This document shows, piece by piece, positions 45,501 through 55,583 of a DNA stretch of 64,000 nt (its first letter is position 1; every line of letters starts with the position of its first letter). The translations under genes were made by a program, and so were the position numbers. The DNA lies in the NCBI GenBank assembly GCA_963402885.1, contig OY727094.1, positions 28,770,501-28,834,500 of the forward strand, given 5' to 3'. Under the pieces are notes generated by a model that did not search any database, was not told where the DNA came from, and was given only the letters and a program-made list of their open reading frames with translations. This stretch comes from Antedon bifida. Its lineage: Eukaryota; Echinodermata; Crinoidea; Comatulida; Antedonidae.

Positions 45501-48500
45501 GTCCGGGTGGTAGTCGTCCTAAGGGGGTTATTGTCCGGGTGGTGTTTGTCCGGGTGGTAATTGTCCAGGGGGTAGTTTTCCGGATACCCTTAAATCATAA
45601 TAGTGCATCACTTTAATGATAAAGGCAGTTAACATACTTACCAACACATCATACTAGACTGATTATTAGGAATGAGTTTGTTTTAATCCTGTAATTATTA
45701 TGTTGGATAATAGTATTATTATATTAATATTATTATGCCTACTAAGAATACATAAAATATTTTGGAACAGCTAATTTATTCAAATTAAAAATTCTTTATT
45801 TCAATATCACAATAACAAATTGCATATTGGGGAAACTTTCCTACATTTTACAACGCGGATAGAAGGGCATTTACATAGAGATAAAAATTCGCACATATAT
45901 AAACACTTAATTAAAGATACGAATTGTAAGACACACAGTAACAAAACTTGTTTTAAAATAATTGATAAAGCAAACACGAACTACCAAATAAAAATTAAAG
46001 AAGCCCTCTAAATTAAATGGAAGAGTCCAGAACTCAACAAACAAGTTCAAAGCTATGCAATTAACTTAAGTATTTAATGCAAAGTAGTTCAGTACGTATT
46101 ATAATACTACTTATTTATTTACTGTTATGCACAAACAAACCTATTTAAACCTCATGTGAAAATGCGTATAGCTAGCTCACTTCACTGATGATGTCGTATA
46201 AGAATACGACGAAACATGTCTGACATTAACAGTTTTTATGTTGCTATCAACTTCGTGTTAATTTTACTTTCTGATCGGAAGTTTGGCCACATCATTAATG
46301 ACTTTGCCTCGACTAGTACAGTAACCAAACAGGACCTTTGAGAAACTTAACAAGAAGGTCGCAAAAGCAGACGCGGATATCAATTTCTTAAAAAATGCAT
46401 AATAATTAATACATTGCTTTATTATTACCAAAATTTTTTTCAGGTAATTATTATATTTATGTTAAAGCTAATGGAAGGTATACTTCCGTATACATCCTGA
46501 GTCCAGATTTACCAACACATTGGAAAAGTGTATCTATTCAGTTTAATTATTACATATATTATATGAACAGCCATCCAACCGATCCAACACTAATAGTAAC
46601 ACACCATTTCAATGGCTCTTCCCATCGTTTGATTGACATTTCTGAGTCAACTAGATATGGATGGGCATTTGCAAGTGCAACATTTACTAATAGTTTAATG
46701 GCAAATTGTGTAAAGATTTCCGGAATTACTAGGTATGGATTTATAGCTGTTGATGATATTTTTGTTGCTGAAAGTTTTAAAGGTATGTTCATAACAGTAG
46801 ATATACACATTTGTGGGAAAAATGTAAGACTTAAACCTGGAATTTGGTTGGGCAAAAAGAAGATAATTCACTATTTTAGTTTGGGTTTGGCAACTATCTG
46901 GTCGTGCGCCTCATCTCTTTCTGATCAGCGCATTTTATTTTATTTAAAAACATATTTGTACAGGATAAAAACATCTCAGATATTTAAGATATATATAAGA
47001 ATTTAAAAGTGGCATAGATGCTATTCTATGATATACTAAAACATAAAAAACCCAAACTTACTTTTTTCCCGCTACTAATTCAGACGACGTGTTATTTGCA
47101 CACCCTTTAGACAATTTTCAGGACAAAGACACACACACATTTAAATAACATACACATACTAATAAATAGTCGCTCCCAACCGGTTAGCATCTCTAGTGAG
47201 ACAATCCCTTGCGGGGAAAGTGTGGGAGTTTATTTTAAAAACACAGTATGAACTTCGTTTACCCCGGAGGCACTATCGATCATTCAGCGAGTGTAGGCCA
47301 TCGTTAATTGTGTCTTTCTTTTTATTAAAAAAAACAGATACAAATATTGTGACAGCACAGATTCAAAGTCCACAGATTATCACAGCCGTATATTCCACCG
47401 GTACCTCTACAACTAATCCTTCAACTACTGGTACTACTTCTACTAATCCTGCGACTACCGGTATTATTATTATTATTATTATTGATACTGACAATATTGA
47501 CTAATGCGAACTATGCTACTACTAATGCCATGACTACTAGTGTTAGTCCTGCTTCTACCGTTACTATGACTACTAGTCCTGCTACTACCGGTACTATGAC
47601 TACTAGTCCTGCTTCTACCGATACTACGACTACTAATCCTGCTACTACCGGTACTATGACTACTAACCCTGCTACTACCGATACTACGACTTCTAATCCT
47701 GCTACTACCGGTACTATGACTACTAATCCTGCTACTACCGGTACTATGACTACTAACCCTGCTACTACCAATGCCACGACTACTAGTGTTAGTCCTGCTA
47801 CTACCGGTACTATGACTACTAACCCTGCTACTACCGATACTACGACTACTTATCCTGCTACTACCGATACTATGACTATACTAGTCCTGCTTCTACCAAT
47901 ACTACGACTACTAATCCTGCTACTACCGGTACTATGACTACTAGTCCTGCTACTACCGGTACTATGACTACTCTCCCTGCTACTACCGATACTACGACTA
48001 CTGTCCCTGCTACTACCGATACTACGACTACTTATCCTGCTACTACCGATACTACGACTACTAATCCTGCTAATACTGATACTACGACTGCTAGTCCTGC
48101 TACTACCGATACTATACGACTGCTAATCCTGCTACTACCGATACTATACGACTGCTAATCCTGCTACTACCGATACTACGACTAATAATCCTGCTACTAC
48201 GGATACTACGACTGCTAGTCCTGCTACTACCAATACTACGATTGCTAATCCTGCTACTACCGATACTACGACTGCTAATCCTGTTACTACCGATACTACG
48301 ACTGCTAATGCTGCTACTACCGATACTACGACTACTAATCCTGCTACTACCGATACTACGACTGCTAATCCTGCTACTACCGATACTACGATTGCTAATC
48401 CTGCTACTACCGATACTACTACTAGTCCTGCCACTACCGATACTACGACTGCTAGTCCTGCTACTACCGATACTACGACTACTAATCCTGCTACTACCGA

Positions 48501-51500
48501 TACTACGATTGCTAATCCTGCTACTACCGATACTACGACTGCTAGTCCTGCTACTACCGATACTACGACTACTAATCCTGCTACTACCGATACTACGACT
48601 TTTAGTCCTGCTAATACTGATACTACGATTACTTGTGTCTTTCTTCTTTTTATTAAAACAAACAGATAAAAATATTGTGAAAGCACAGATTCAAAGTCCA
48701 CAAGTTACCACAGCCGTATATTCCACCGGTACCGCTACAACTAATCTATCCACTACTACAGTACTATCTACTACTTCTACTAATCCTGCGACTACCGGTA
48801 TTACTACTAATATTATTGATACTGGCTAATGCAACTATGCTACTACCAATACTACGACTACTAGTTCTGCTACTTACCGATGCTGCGACTACTAGTCCTG
48901 CAACTACCGGTACTACGACTGCTAGTCCTGCTACTGCCGATACTACGACTACTAATCCTGCTACTACCGGTACTACGACTACTAACCCTGCTACTACCGA
49001 TACTACGACTTCTGTACTAGTCCTGCTAATACCGATACTATAACTACTAGTCCTGCTAATACCGATACTACGACTACTAATCTTGCTACTACCGGTACTA
49101 CGACTACTAATCCTGCTACTACCGATACTACGACTACTAATCCTGCTACTACCGATACTACGACTACTACTAGTCTATTTGTCACCAACCCCAACATTAT
49201 CATTTTATTCTAAAGATATGTTTTATAAATCGATAACTTCTCTATCATCAGCTGTTGACAGTTTTACTGACACAACGGATACATCAACTCTGCAGACAAG
49301 CATTACCCCTGTTCTCTTGGTCGGTATAATTGTTCCCTCTGTGTGTTTAGCTGTTTTGATATTTTTAGCACTACGATATAGAAATAAACATCATACTGCA
49401 AATTTGACACAAGGTAATTTAATTTAATTTAATTTAACATAGCTACATTAATTATCTGTAAATTAATATGCCATAATACCATTTTGTTTAATGACTTTTT
49501 TTACAACGAAAGATAATATAGAGTTACTAATTCCACAACTTGAACCGGATATTAAGTTCAAGGGTCATGAGTTACAGGATAAGGAACATCTTGATTGGGA
49601 TAATCGCGTCTTGATTGGTGGAGGTCGTTTTGGAAAGGTGTTTTCATGTACTTTAAAAAGTTTTTCCAAACAACACGCTGATGTTGAAGTCGCTGTAAAG
49701 ACGCCACTAGGTACGTGTGTAATCTAATCAAATAGTATATATGAAATATAAAAGACAATAGTTCTTCACCTTAATTCACTAAAGTAATTATTATTTGTTA
49801 CTACTGTTGTTTATGATCTTGTAAAACTTATTTAGAAACGTCGTCGGCTGGAGAGAAAGAAGACTTTAAAAATGAAATTGACTTAATGATCCAACTTGGA
49901 AATCACCAACATGTTCTTGGTATATTCAAATGTAGGACAACTCACGACCCACTGTTAATTATTACTGAGTACATGAAATATGGTAGCTTGCTTCACTTTT
50001 TACGAACCTCAGAGCAGGTATGTGTGCATCATATGCGAGATGTAGGCCTAGAGTATGACCAGGTTCTAGAATAGGCCTACTTGCTTCGGTTGATTTATGT
50101 TTACCAGACACTTCCACTACAACGTTCTTAAAAATACAAATGCCGGTAAAATTCACTAAGCTTGATTTACATTGGTGGTGTAATTGTCTCATAAATAGCA
50201 ACAATGTAAATTATTTTACTTAATTAACTGTTTTATGGTTTAGAGTTCATTCATTATAATTCATAAAGCACGTACACAATAGCGGTAGTGGATATAGCAT
50301 ATTAGTTTCTTTTATTTATATATTATAAAATTTGCATAATTATTATGTTTTGAAAAAAATCTAACATCTCGTTTGTGTATTGCTTTGCTTTAAATGTGTT
50401 TCAACATTTTCAAACGATGAATTTTGTTTTTGCTTGTTGATACTAGATGAAGAAAGAAGATGAATTCACTGACCCATCCTTCGATATTGGACTTGTAGAA
50501 CTATATAGTCTAGCCAGACAAATTACATCTGGAATGGTATGTCCAAGTCGCTAAGCTGCTGGTTAAATGTTTCCTTTTCACTAATTATTATAAATATCAT
50601 TATTTTTATTGTTGTAAGCGTCACCCAAATGAGCTTTTTAAAACTGACTAATTCCACTTTGTATTTTTTCTTTATACGTTTAGCAATGCGCCGTTTCTTT
50701 CACAGCCCGTAATAACAGACTGTTAAGCGCCACCTGATCTTTACGTTTGCTTTATACAACATTGACTCATTCTAAAGTTAGCACCAACACACAGTAAAAA
50801 CACTAATTGAAAATAACATTCTAAGAACCAATAGGTTACAGATACTTCTATAAACCTAATTATTTTAATAGTAAAAGTGTGGCGAATTTCATTTGTATTT
50901 ATAGGACTATGTCGCTGCAAACAAAATAGTTCATGGTGATTTAGCTGCAAGAAACATTCTAGTTGGAGAAAACTTGATTGCAAAAGTTGCTGATTTTGGG
51001 CTCGGACAAGACGTATATGAGAGAGGTTACATCAAACTATCCGATGGTGAGGTACCTGTAAAATGGTATAGCTTGGAAACAATATTTGAAAAACGGATGT
51101 CATCAGAAAGTGACGTGTAAGTTTATTCATGGACTATTACAGCATCTGGTCTACATGTATATCTCTATACATTAACATTGTATATTACATACCACACAAA
51201 CCCACACTTCTTTAAGCACATTGTACACCAATCCACCAATGATTTTGTGAGAATTGTAGCAGGGCATTTGTAAATATATTAGTGATTATAAATGAATAAT
51301 TGTTTATTTTAAAATACAGGTGGTCTTTTGGTGTTGTTTTGTACGAAATATTTACTTATGGAAAAGTTCCATATCCGGATGTTCTCATAGAAATGCTTCC
51401 GAAGAAACTGCAACAAGGATACAGAATGGCACAGCCAGACAACTGCCCTCACCAAGTGTAAGTAACATAAATTACATTATATCAGCGTTAAATTAGCGGT

Positions 51501-52481
51501 TATTAGAAGAAGATCTCTAAAGCTCTGTCTACACTATCACACTAGATTGACAAAAAAGTGCGATGTGTCAAAATATGGTAGTGATACTGTATGACCAAAC
51601 ATGGTAATGATATGACATTGTCATGTCCTTACGGGCACATCACATTTTGTTGTCACATTAAGTTTTATAGTGTAGACAAGGCTGTACGGTGTTAGGATCA
51701 CTGATGGCGAGCTATACTTCATTGGTCGACGAAGACATTTATTATTTACTTCTCCGTTTTATGTCGTGAAATTCTGTATGACTTTCCATTATTTAACAAC
51801 ATGGCACCGTCTACCATTCTGTGAAACGGAACAAGCTTCTGTTTGCAGCCTAAAAAGATTTTTTAAGAAGCATACGTAACTCAGCCTAAGGTTGATGTCA
51901 TGCAACCTAATTTGTCACACCTTATTTATTTACACTCAGAAGTAGTCTTACAGTATCTATTCTTAAACATTCAATAACTAAATATCCTAAATTATAACTT
52001 CACAGGTATTCTATAATGAAGAGATGTTGGAAGAAATCTCCTGATAAACGACCAACCTTTGACAGTCTATTCAATCAATTAGATACTTTGTTAGAGAATG
52101 TGACGAAAAATGATTACTTACCAATGGAGTCTAATACAGAAATGGTATATCTTGTTTATGTATTATTTTGTAAATGTTGAAATAATAAATGGAATAAATA
52201 CATAATTATATGTTGTCTTATACACAATGGTGATTAATACATTTACAAAAGCTAAATTTATTTTTGTGTATTTTTTCTAGGAATTTAAAATGTCAAGTTC
52301 AGCAGAAGACACCCCGGGCAAGTATGAGACGTGTATCTACACAAGCGAAAACTTATATGAGACACCACCCATACAACCTAACACTTGCACACCAGGCCAG
52401 GAATCACAAATGTCTAATTCATATGAAATACCTACATGTCAATCAACACGCACTAATGATTATTTAGAAATCCCTATTTAA
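39550..52481 (+). CDS. Receptor tyrosine kinase 1: signal peptide-CUB-MAM-TM-kinase
   Basis: Core exons: 39550-39613 (signal peptide), 39967-40308 (CUB), 44078-44380 and 46444-46782 (MAM), 49216-49413 (stalk, TM), 49513-49710, 49836-50017, 50447-50536, 50905-51116, 51320-51457, 52006-52144 (kinase) and 52281-52481 (tail). Together they give 2406 nt and 801 residues. Optional Thr-rich exons at 47338-47460 and 48666-48797 would give up to 886. CUB shows NYPSNY and a Cys-poor fold; MAM has GFCADFEYGFNGW and ends with AVDDIFVAES. The TM is VLLVGIIVPSVCLAVLIFLA. Kinase landmarks are GGGRFGKVF, VAVKT, NEID, hinge ITEYMKYGSL, HGDLAARN (HGD instead of HRD), DFG, VPVKWYSLE, SDVWSFGV and CWKKSPDKRPTF. 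It should be catalytically active. The tail has SH2-type sites YETP, YEIP and YLEI. Ligand unknown. Confidence 0.9.
40345..40535. repeat. (GAT)n microsatellites in RTK1 intron 2
   Basis: GATGAT runs lie at about 40349-40377 and again, less regular, at 40476-40533. They lie between the CUB exon and the LINE insertion and are absent from the matching intron of gene 2. Confidence 0.8.
40566..44005 (-). mobile_element. Near-full-length CR1/L2-like non-LTR retrotransposon (LINE), antisense in RTK1 intron 2
   Basis: The minus strand encodes an AP-like endonuclease from about 43590 to 42805 (NLATWNARSI, DILAVVETWL, GGGIAVIVRDG, ending at SDH). A reverse transcriptase follows at 42831-41095, with the catalytic AYADDT at about 41470-41487 and PQGSVVGPLLF before it. 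The C-terminal domain at 41014-40655 has LHWLPVTQRITFK and SLWNALPIEIR. A frame break at about 42805 separates endonuclease and reverse transcriptase, and another lies between 41095 and 41014. A TAG near 43590 interrupts the 5' side. An open frame at 43883-43632 may be an ORF1 remnant. The 3' end has GCGCTATAT and a (TTA)n tail at 40566-40585. The breaks make the copy inactive. Gene 2's equivalent intron is 373 bp, which supports insertion of about 3.4 kb here. Confidence 0.88.
44413..45590. mobile_element. Foldback-like element with arms of GGACAACTACC repeats
   Basis: The left arm (44413-44640) is a run of variants of CTAGGACAACTACC(A/C)CC. The right arm (about 45317-45590) is the same motif inverted (GGTAGTTGTCCTAGG). 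The outer ends match as AGGGTCTAGG..AACTACCCC and, inverted, AGGGTATCCGG..AACTACCCC. TAAA borders both ends (44409-44412 and 45591-45594), a possible 4-bp target-site duplication. About 680 bp of unrelated AT-rich sequence lies between the arms. Long inverted arms made of short tandem repeats define foldback-type elements. It is absent from the matching intron of gene 2. Confidence 0.7.
45820..46395 (+). mobile_element. Penelope-like retroelement junction fragment: GIY-YIG end, pseudo-LTR, start of a next copy
   Basis: The frame at 45820-46011 encodes HIGETFLHFTTRIEGHL and then DKNSHIYKHLI, CFKIIDKANT and YQIKIKEAL. After an in-frame TAA come IKWKSPELNKQV and a second stop. This is the C-terminal GIY-YIG endonuclease region of Penelope-like elements. 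About 300 bases downstream, 46337-46395 encodes FEKLNKKVAKADADINFL, which resembles the N-terminal part of such elements. End followed by start fits the tandem arrangement with a pseudo-LTR between copies. The element is decayed and non-functional. Gene 2 lacks it. Confidence 0.65.
46182..46223 (+). ncRNA. Candidate hammerhead ribozyme motif in the Penelope-like pseudo-LTR
   Basis: CTGATGA (46185-46191) is followed by a perfect 7-bp helix (GTCGTAT 46193-46199 with ATACGAC 46204-46210, loop AAGA). Then come GAAAC (46211-46215) and GTC (46218-46220), which would allow a two-base-pair helix III (AC/GT) and cleavage after the C. TCA before and TGA after can start helix I. Penelope-like elements are known to carry such minimal hammerheads in pseudo-LTRs. 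One extra T between CTGATGA and helix II departs from the consensus, so this copy may be inactive. Confidence 0.5.
47338..47460 (+). CDS. Optional Thr-rich stalk exon a of RTK gene 1
   Basis: An acceptor (CTTTCTTTTTATT..AACAG) precedes a phase-1 frame starting DTNIVTAQIQSPQ and leading into TTNPSTTGTTSTNPATT. A donor CCG|GTATTA at 47460 also gives phase 1, so the exon (41 codons) can be kept or skipped without changing frame. The donor is weak. If unspliced, the frame ends at TAA 47502-47504. The product would be an O-glycosylation-prone stalk before the membrane. It is duplicated at 48666-48797. Confidence 0.5.
47461..48650 (+). repeat. 30-bp minisatellite array 1, stalk-like coding character
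   Basis: About 35 to 40 units of about 30 bp are built on AATCCTGCTACTACC plus (G/A)ATACTACGACTACT variants. In one frame each unit reads as TNPATTDTTT or a variant. Insertions such as ACTATACTAGTCC at about 47874 and ATACTATACGACTG near 48111 and 48141 shift that frame, so the array cannot be one continuous exon and is probably intronic. It starts with an (ATT)n tract. The Leu/Ile-rich and Val-rich open frames over the array are the same repeat in other frames. Confidence 0.85.
48666..48797 (+). CDS. Optional Thr-rich stalk exon b of RTK gene 1 (duplicate of exon a)
   Basis: Nearly the same acceptor (TTTCTTCTTTTTATT..AACAG) and start (DKNIVKAQIQSPQ) as exon a, then TAVYSTGTATTN and TSTNPATT, with the same CCG|GTATTA donor. 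It has 44 codons and is phase 1 at both ends. The intron flanks were copied too, so exon and neighbouring array were duplicated together. Confidence 0.5.
48836..49190 (+). repeat. 30-bp minisatellite array 2
   Basis: About 11 units with the same AATCCTGCTACTACC core as array 1, directly after stalk exon b and before the transmembrane exon. It follows a TAATGC just as array 1 does, which supports joint duplication of exon and array. Confidence 0.85.
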
Positions 52482-53408
52482 ATTAAGAGTATTCATAAAT
52501 GTTAATAATATTCTCTCATATTTGAATTCATATATCGATGGCTTTTAGTGATCCTCCATTATTGATTAAATAGCTCTACTTAATGCATTTACACTACATA
52601 CTGCATTCTTAATTGAATGAGTTAATAATTATTAATGTTTAATCTTAGTATTCCCTTTTATTGAACAGTTTCTAAAAGCTGTAATCACAATGGTATTAAT
52701 TAATGGTATATAAAACTAGATAAAATTGAATAATGTGATAATAAATTTCTAAACGCTTTAAGCACTAATTATTGATGGTGGTAAACATTGAAAACATTTT
52801 TAACTATATTCGGATAATCAATGAAGACTGCAGGATGTTAATGGAACGATCCTAAACTTAATACTAACCTTAATCCTAAGCTTAATCCTAATCAGAATTA
52901 TAACACCAGACATTTTATAAATTGAATATAAATGGTATTAATTAATTATGTGTCGTGGAATATAGGAAGTTGAAATGGGCATCATTAGAAGCAAAAATCA
53001 AGCAATAATAAACTACTGTTGCTAATATGAACGTCATGCTAGACATCTAAAATTTGTGGGTTCGAATCCAACCCGAGAAGTGTTCACAAAGTACCGATCA
53101 TTCATTACAATATATCAGAGTTTGCCAAAACACCTGACCAATTTGAATAATACTGATATGGCAATTGGCAGAATTCACAGCTTAAACTATCAGACATAAT
53201 AGTACAGTGGTAGTTATTTGATCGTAACTGCTTAATGGAGGTATTTCAATTTATTACTGTTGTGATCCGTACGTAAATGGATTATACTATTTAACTAAAA
53301 CTTGGACAATTATACCATTTAGACATCCATGGTTATACATAAGGACACGGCAAACTATTCCGGATTGTAATGTTTTAACGTTCGAGATACGAATAGTATC
53401 AGGGCCCA

Positions 53409-53455
53409 CTCTTAAAAAGTATAGCATGGAAGCAATCTTTGATAAACCACACCAA
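53409..53455 (+). pseudogene. Relic of an RTK kinase exon (third copy)
   Basis: This reads PTLKKYSMEAIFDKP in one frame, against VPVKWYSLETIFEKR in the activation segment of RTK gene 1 (about 51053-51097). The nucleotides match too: AAAAAGTATAGCATGGAAGCAATCTTTGATAAAC against AAAATGGTATAGCTTGGAAACAATATTTGAAAAAC. A GTGTAAGT near 53480 corresponds to the donor of that exon. The upstream part of the exon is barely recognisable. It is probably the last trace of another tandem copy. Confidence 0.45.
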
Positions 53456-53927
53456 TATAAACTATATTGTATTGTATTTGTGTAAGTATTCTAGATTACC
53501 TTTAAATTACAATATGAGTAAATATCAGAAATTAGTATACTCACAACACTATTCAATGAGGTCGTCTTTAATTTGTAAACGCAATTTTCAGAGATTGTAA
53601 TAAATTTCAAATTCTGTCCATAAGATTTGAATAGTCGGCTTTTGTTTTGTTTTATTGAACTACTACAAGTTCATAAAACATACATTTAAGTAAATCACGT
53701 GATCTTTGTGCAAAATAATTTAATAATTTAAATAAATAATGTACAACGTCCACTTATAATTTATTATTTATACTATTTTTTTTCAGTAGTATTTTGTTAA
53801 TAAAATAAATCACGTCAGACGATACTAAACAAGTATTTCTTGTCACGTGTCGTTGTTTTGAAAGCTTTGTTGACATTCCAATGTAGGTTCATCAAATTGA
53901 TACATGTCTAAATAATCGCAGTATACA

Positions 53928-54069
53928 TATATAAATATTGGTATCATCAGTAATTTTGCAATAACAAATTATGTCAACTATATCAAAAAGAAATGGAACA
54001 CTTAAGGAAATTAGTGTTCATGACAACGACGGACATTCTAGGCCTAACTCAGCTCTCAACAAAAGGCAT
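53928..54069 (+). promoter_or_regulatory. Candidate promoter and first coding exon
   Basis: TATATAAATA (about 53928-53937) lies some 35 bases before an ATG at 53971. The frame runs 33 codons (start MSTISKRNGTLKEIS) to GCATG|GTAAGTG, a strong phase-1 donor at 54071-54076. An E-box, CACGTG, is at about 53844. I could not find the next exon. It could be a gene start or a chance combination. Confidence 0.28.
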
Positions 54070-54329
54070 GGTAAGTGTAATAGGCAGGTAGGCTGTAGCA
54101 TACTTAAGCGTAGTAGTGCAAACTATAAATTGAGTAGCACACACTTTCGGTCGTCCGGCCCAGCAATAGGCTTTATACAAGTTAAAATTCGTATTCCTTC
54201 AAAATATTTTGGTTCAACTCTTCACATTATTACTTGAAACACATTAATAGATCTAGGCCTAAATTTGTTAGTCTTAAGAGGTCGGAATAAAAAGTGTTTT
54301 CTAGCAGCTTTTTTTCCTTCACCGTATGG

Positions 54330-54665
54330 CCTAAAGTTCTAGATTATTATTTTGTAAAATAATATATTTTAGAATAATAATTTGGTAAGCGACGTACTGT
54401 TTGTATGTCCGTTACTAAAGTCTCTAACTCCTAAATACCTAATAACCCGGATATAAGCCTACATTTTCACTTTTATGTGAGTTTTATTAATTTATATTCT
54501 TGCTTCTCTTAGGTCATTTTTTTTATATTAGACCTATTTTTTTGTGCGTAAAGCATCCAGTGTGCGGGCGGACCAAGTTCATCACAACATTTTTAATTGT
54601 TTTCTTTTTATTTGTTGTAAAATATATTCAATAGTACGAGGATGGTCCATGTTCACTCATCTATA
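54330..54665 (+). repeat. Duplicate of the upstream block at 38150-38530
   Basis: Same order of conserved pieces as at 38150-38530, with scattered substitutions and small indels. The spacing between copies (about 16.2 kb) is close to the spacing of the two RTK starts (16.9 kb), which marks one tandem duplication event. Confidence 0.75.
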
Positions 54666-55570
54666 TATAAATTATGGTTAATTCTGACATAGGCGAGCAC
54701 AATGCAAAAACTTCGGTACAAATCTCCGCCTTAGATACCTACCTTATCTATCTCAGATGTACCGCAAAACGTAGATTTGATAACATTAATGTGCAGTTCG
54801 ACGCTATTTTTCCATATTTCTATCTTAGCAAGATATTATAAAGAGTTTTTTAACAACATTTATGATTTCAACAGTAGATTTTCTACTCAATTTCAATTCT
54901 TGGCGGTCAAGTAATTTCCGGGTTTATGATAAGTTCACCTTGCAGCAACATGGTTTCAACTATTTTCTCTCTTTTATACACAAGGGAGCAGTTAAAATAA
55001 TAGATTTGACCCTAAAGGTGACTGGAAACAGGCACTTTCCATCAATCAATACAGTGTCCCTTTGGAAGACGGAAGAAAAAAACAGATACTATAGAAGGAC
55101 TTGAGCTTAAGTTGGCCATTAGTCATAGCCATTTTAGTTTTTTGTTTATTTTAGGAACGGACCGCGCGTGTGAAAGGTACAGTAGTTAAAAAATAAAAAT
55201 TATACTGCAAATTAATAAAGATCAAATTAAATATACGCCATAAAGAATCGGAATATATTGTGGGGAATAGTATTATAAAATTACATAGGAAGATTTGATG
55301 ATAAGACACTAATCGAGTGAAATCCCGATAGCTGAGTTTTATTAAGTAAGCTGGCAGGAATAACTGTAGGCTATCTGTGTCCTGTTAGGACCGAGATGTC
55401 TGCCCATGTTGCAAGCCGTAATGTCTTCTTTCTTGTGCCGAAACGGCCCACTCTGTCACGGCAGTTAGTTTCAAAAGATGTTTAAATTAAATAATGTATT
55501 AATACTTATTAGGATAATATTTATTTGAATAAACGCCTCTCCAATAAAACATCACTTTGAATAATAATCA

Positions 55571-55583
55571 CCCCCCCCCCCCC
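55571..55583. repeat. C13 homopolymer tract
   Basis: Thirteen consecutive C, followed by CACACCCCCAACCC. It is prone to length error in sequencing. Confidence 0.9.

Noticed and set aside
48144..48829. Val-rich (minus) and Leu/Ile-rich (plus) open frames over the minisatellite
   Set aside because: They are alternative frames of the 30-bp repeat; a repeat whose period is a multiple of three leaves several frames open.
47461..49190. CRISPR array or satellite centromere
   Set aside because: Units are directly adjacent without unique spacers, the genome is eukaryotic, and the array sits inside a gene.
53035..53085. B-box-like GGGTTCGAATCC
   Set aside because: No A box at the right distance and no cloverleaf.
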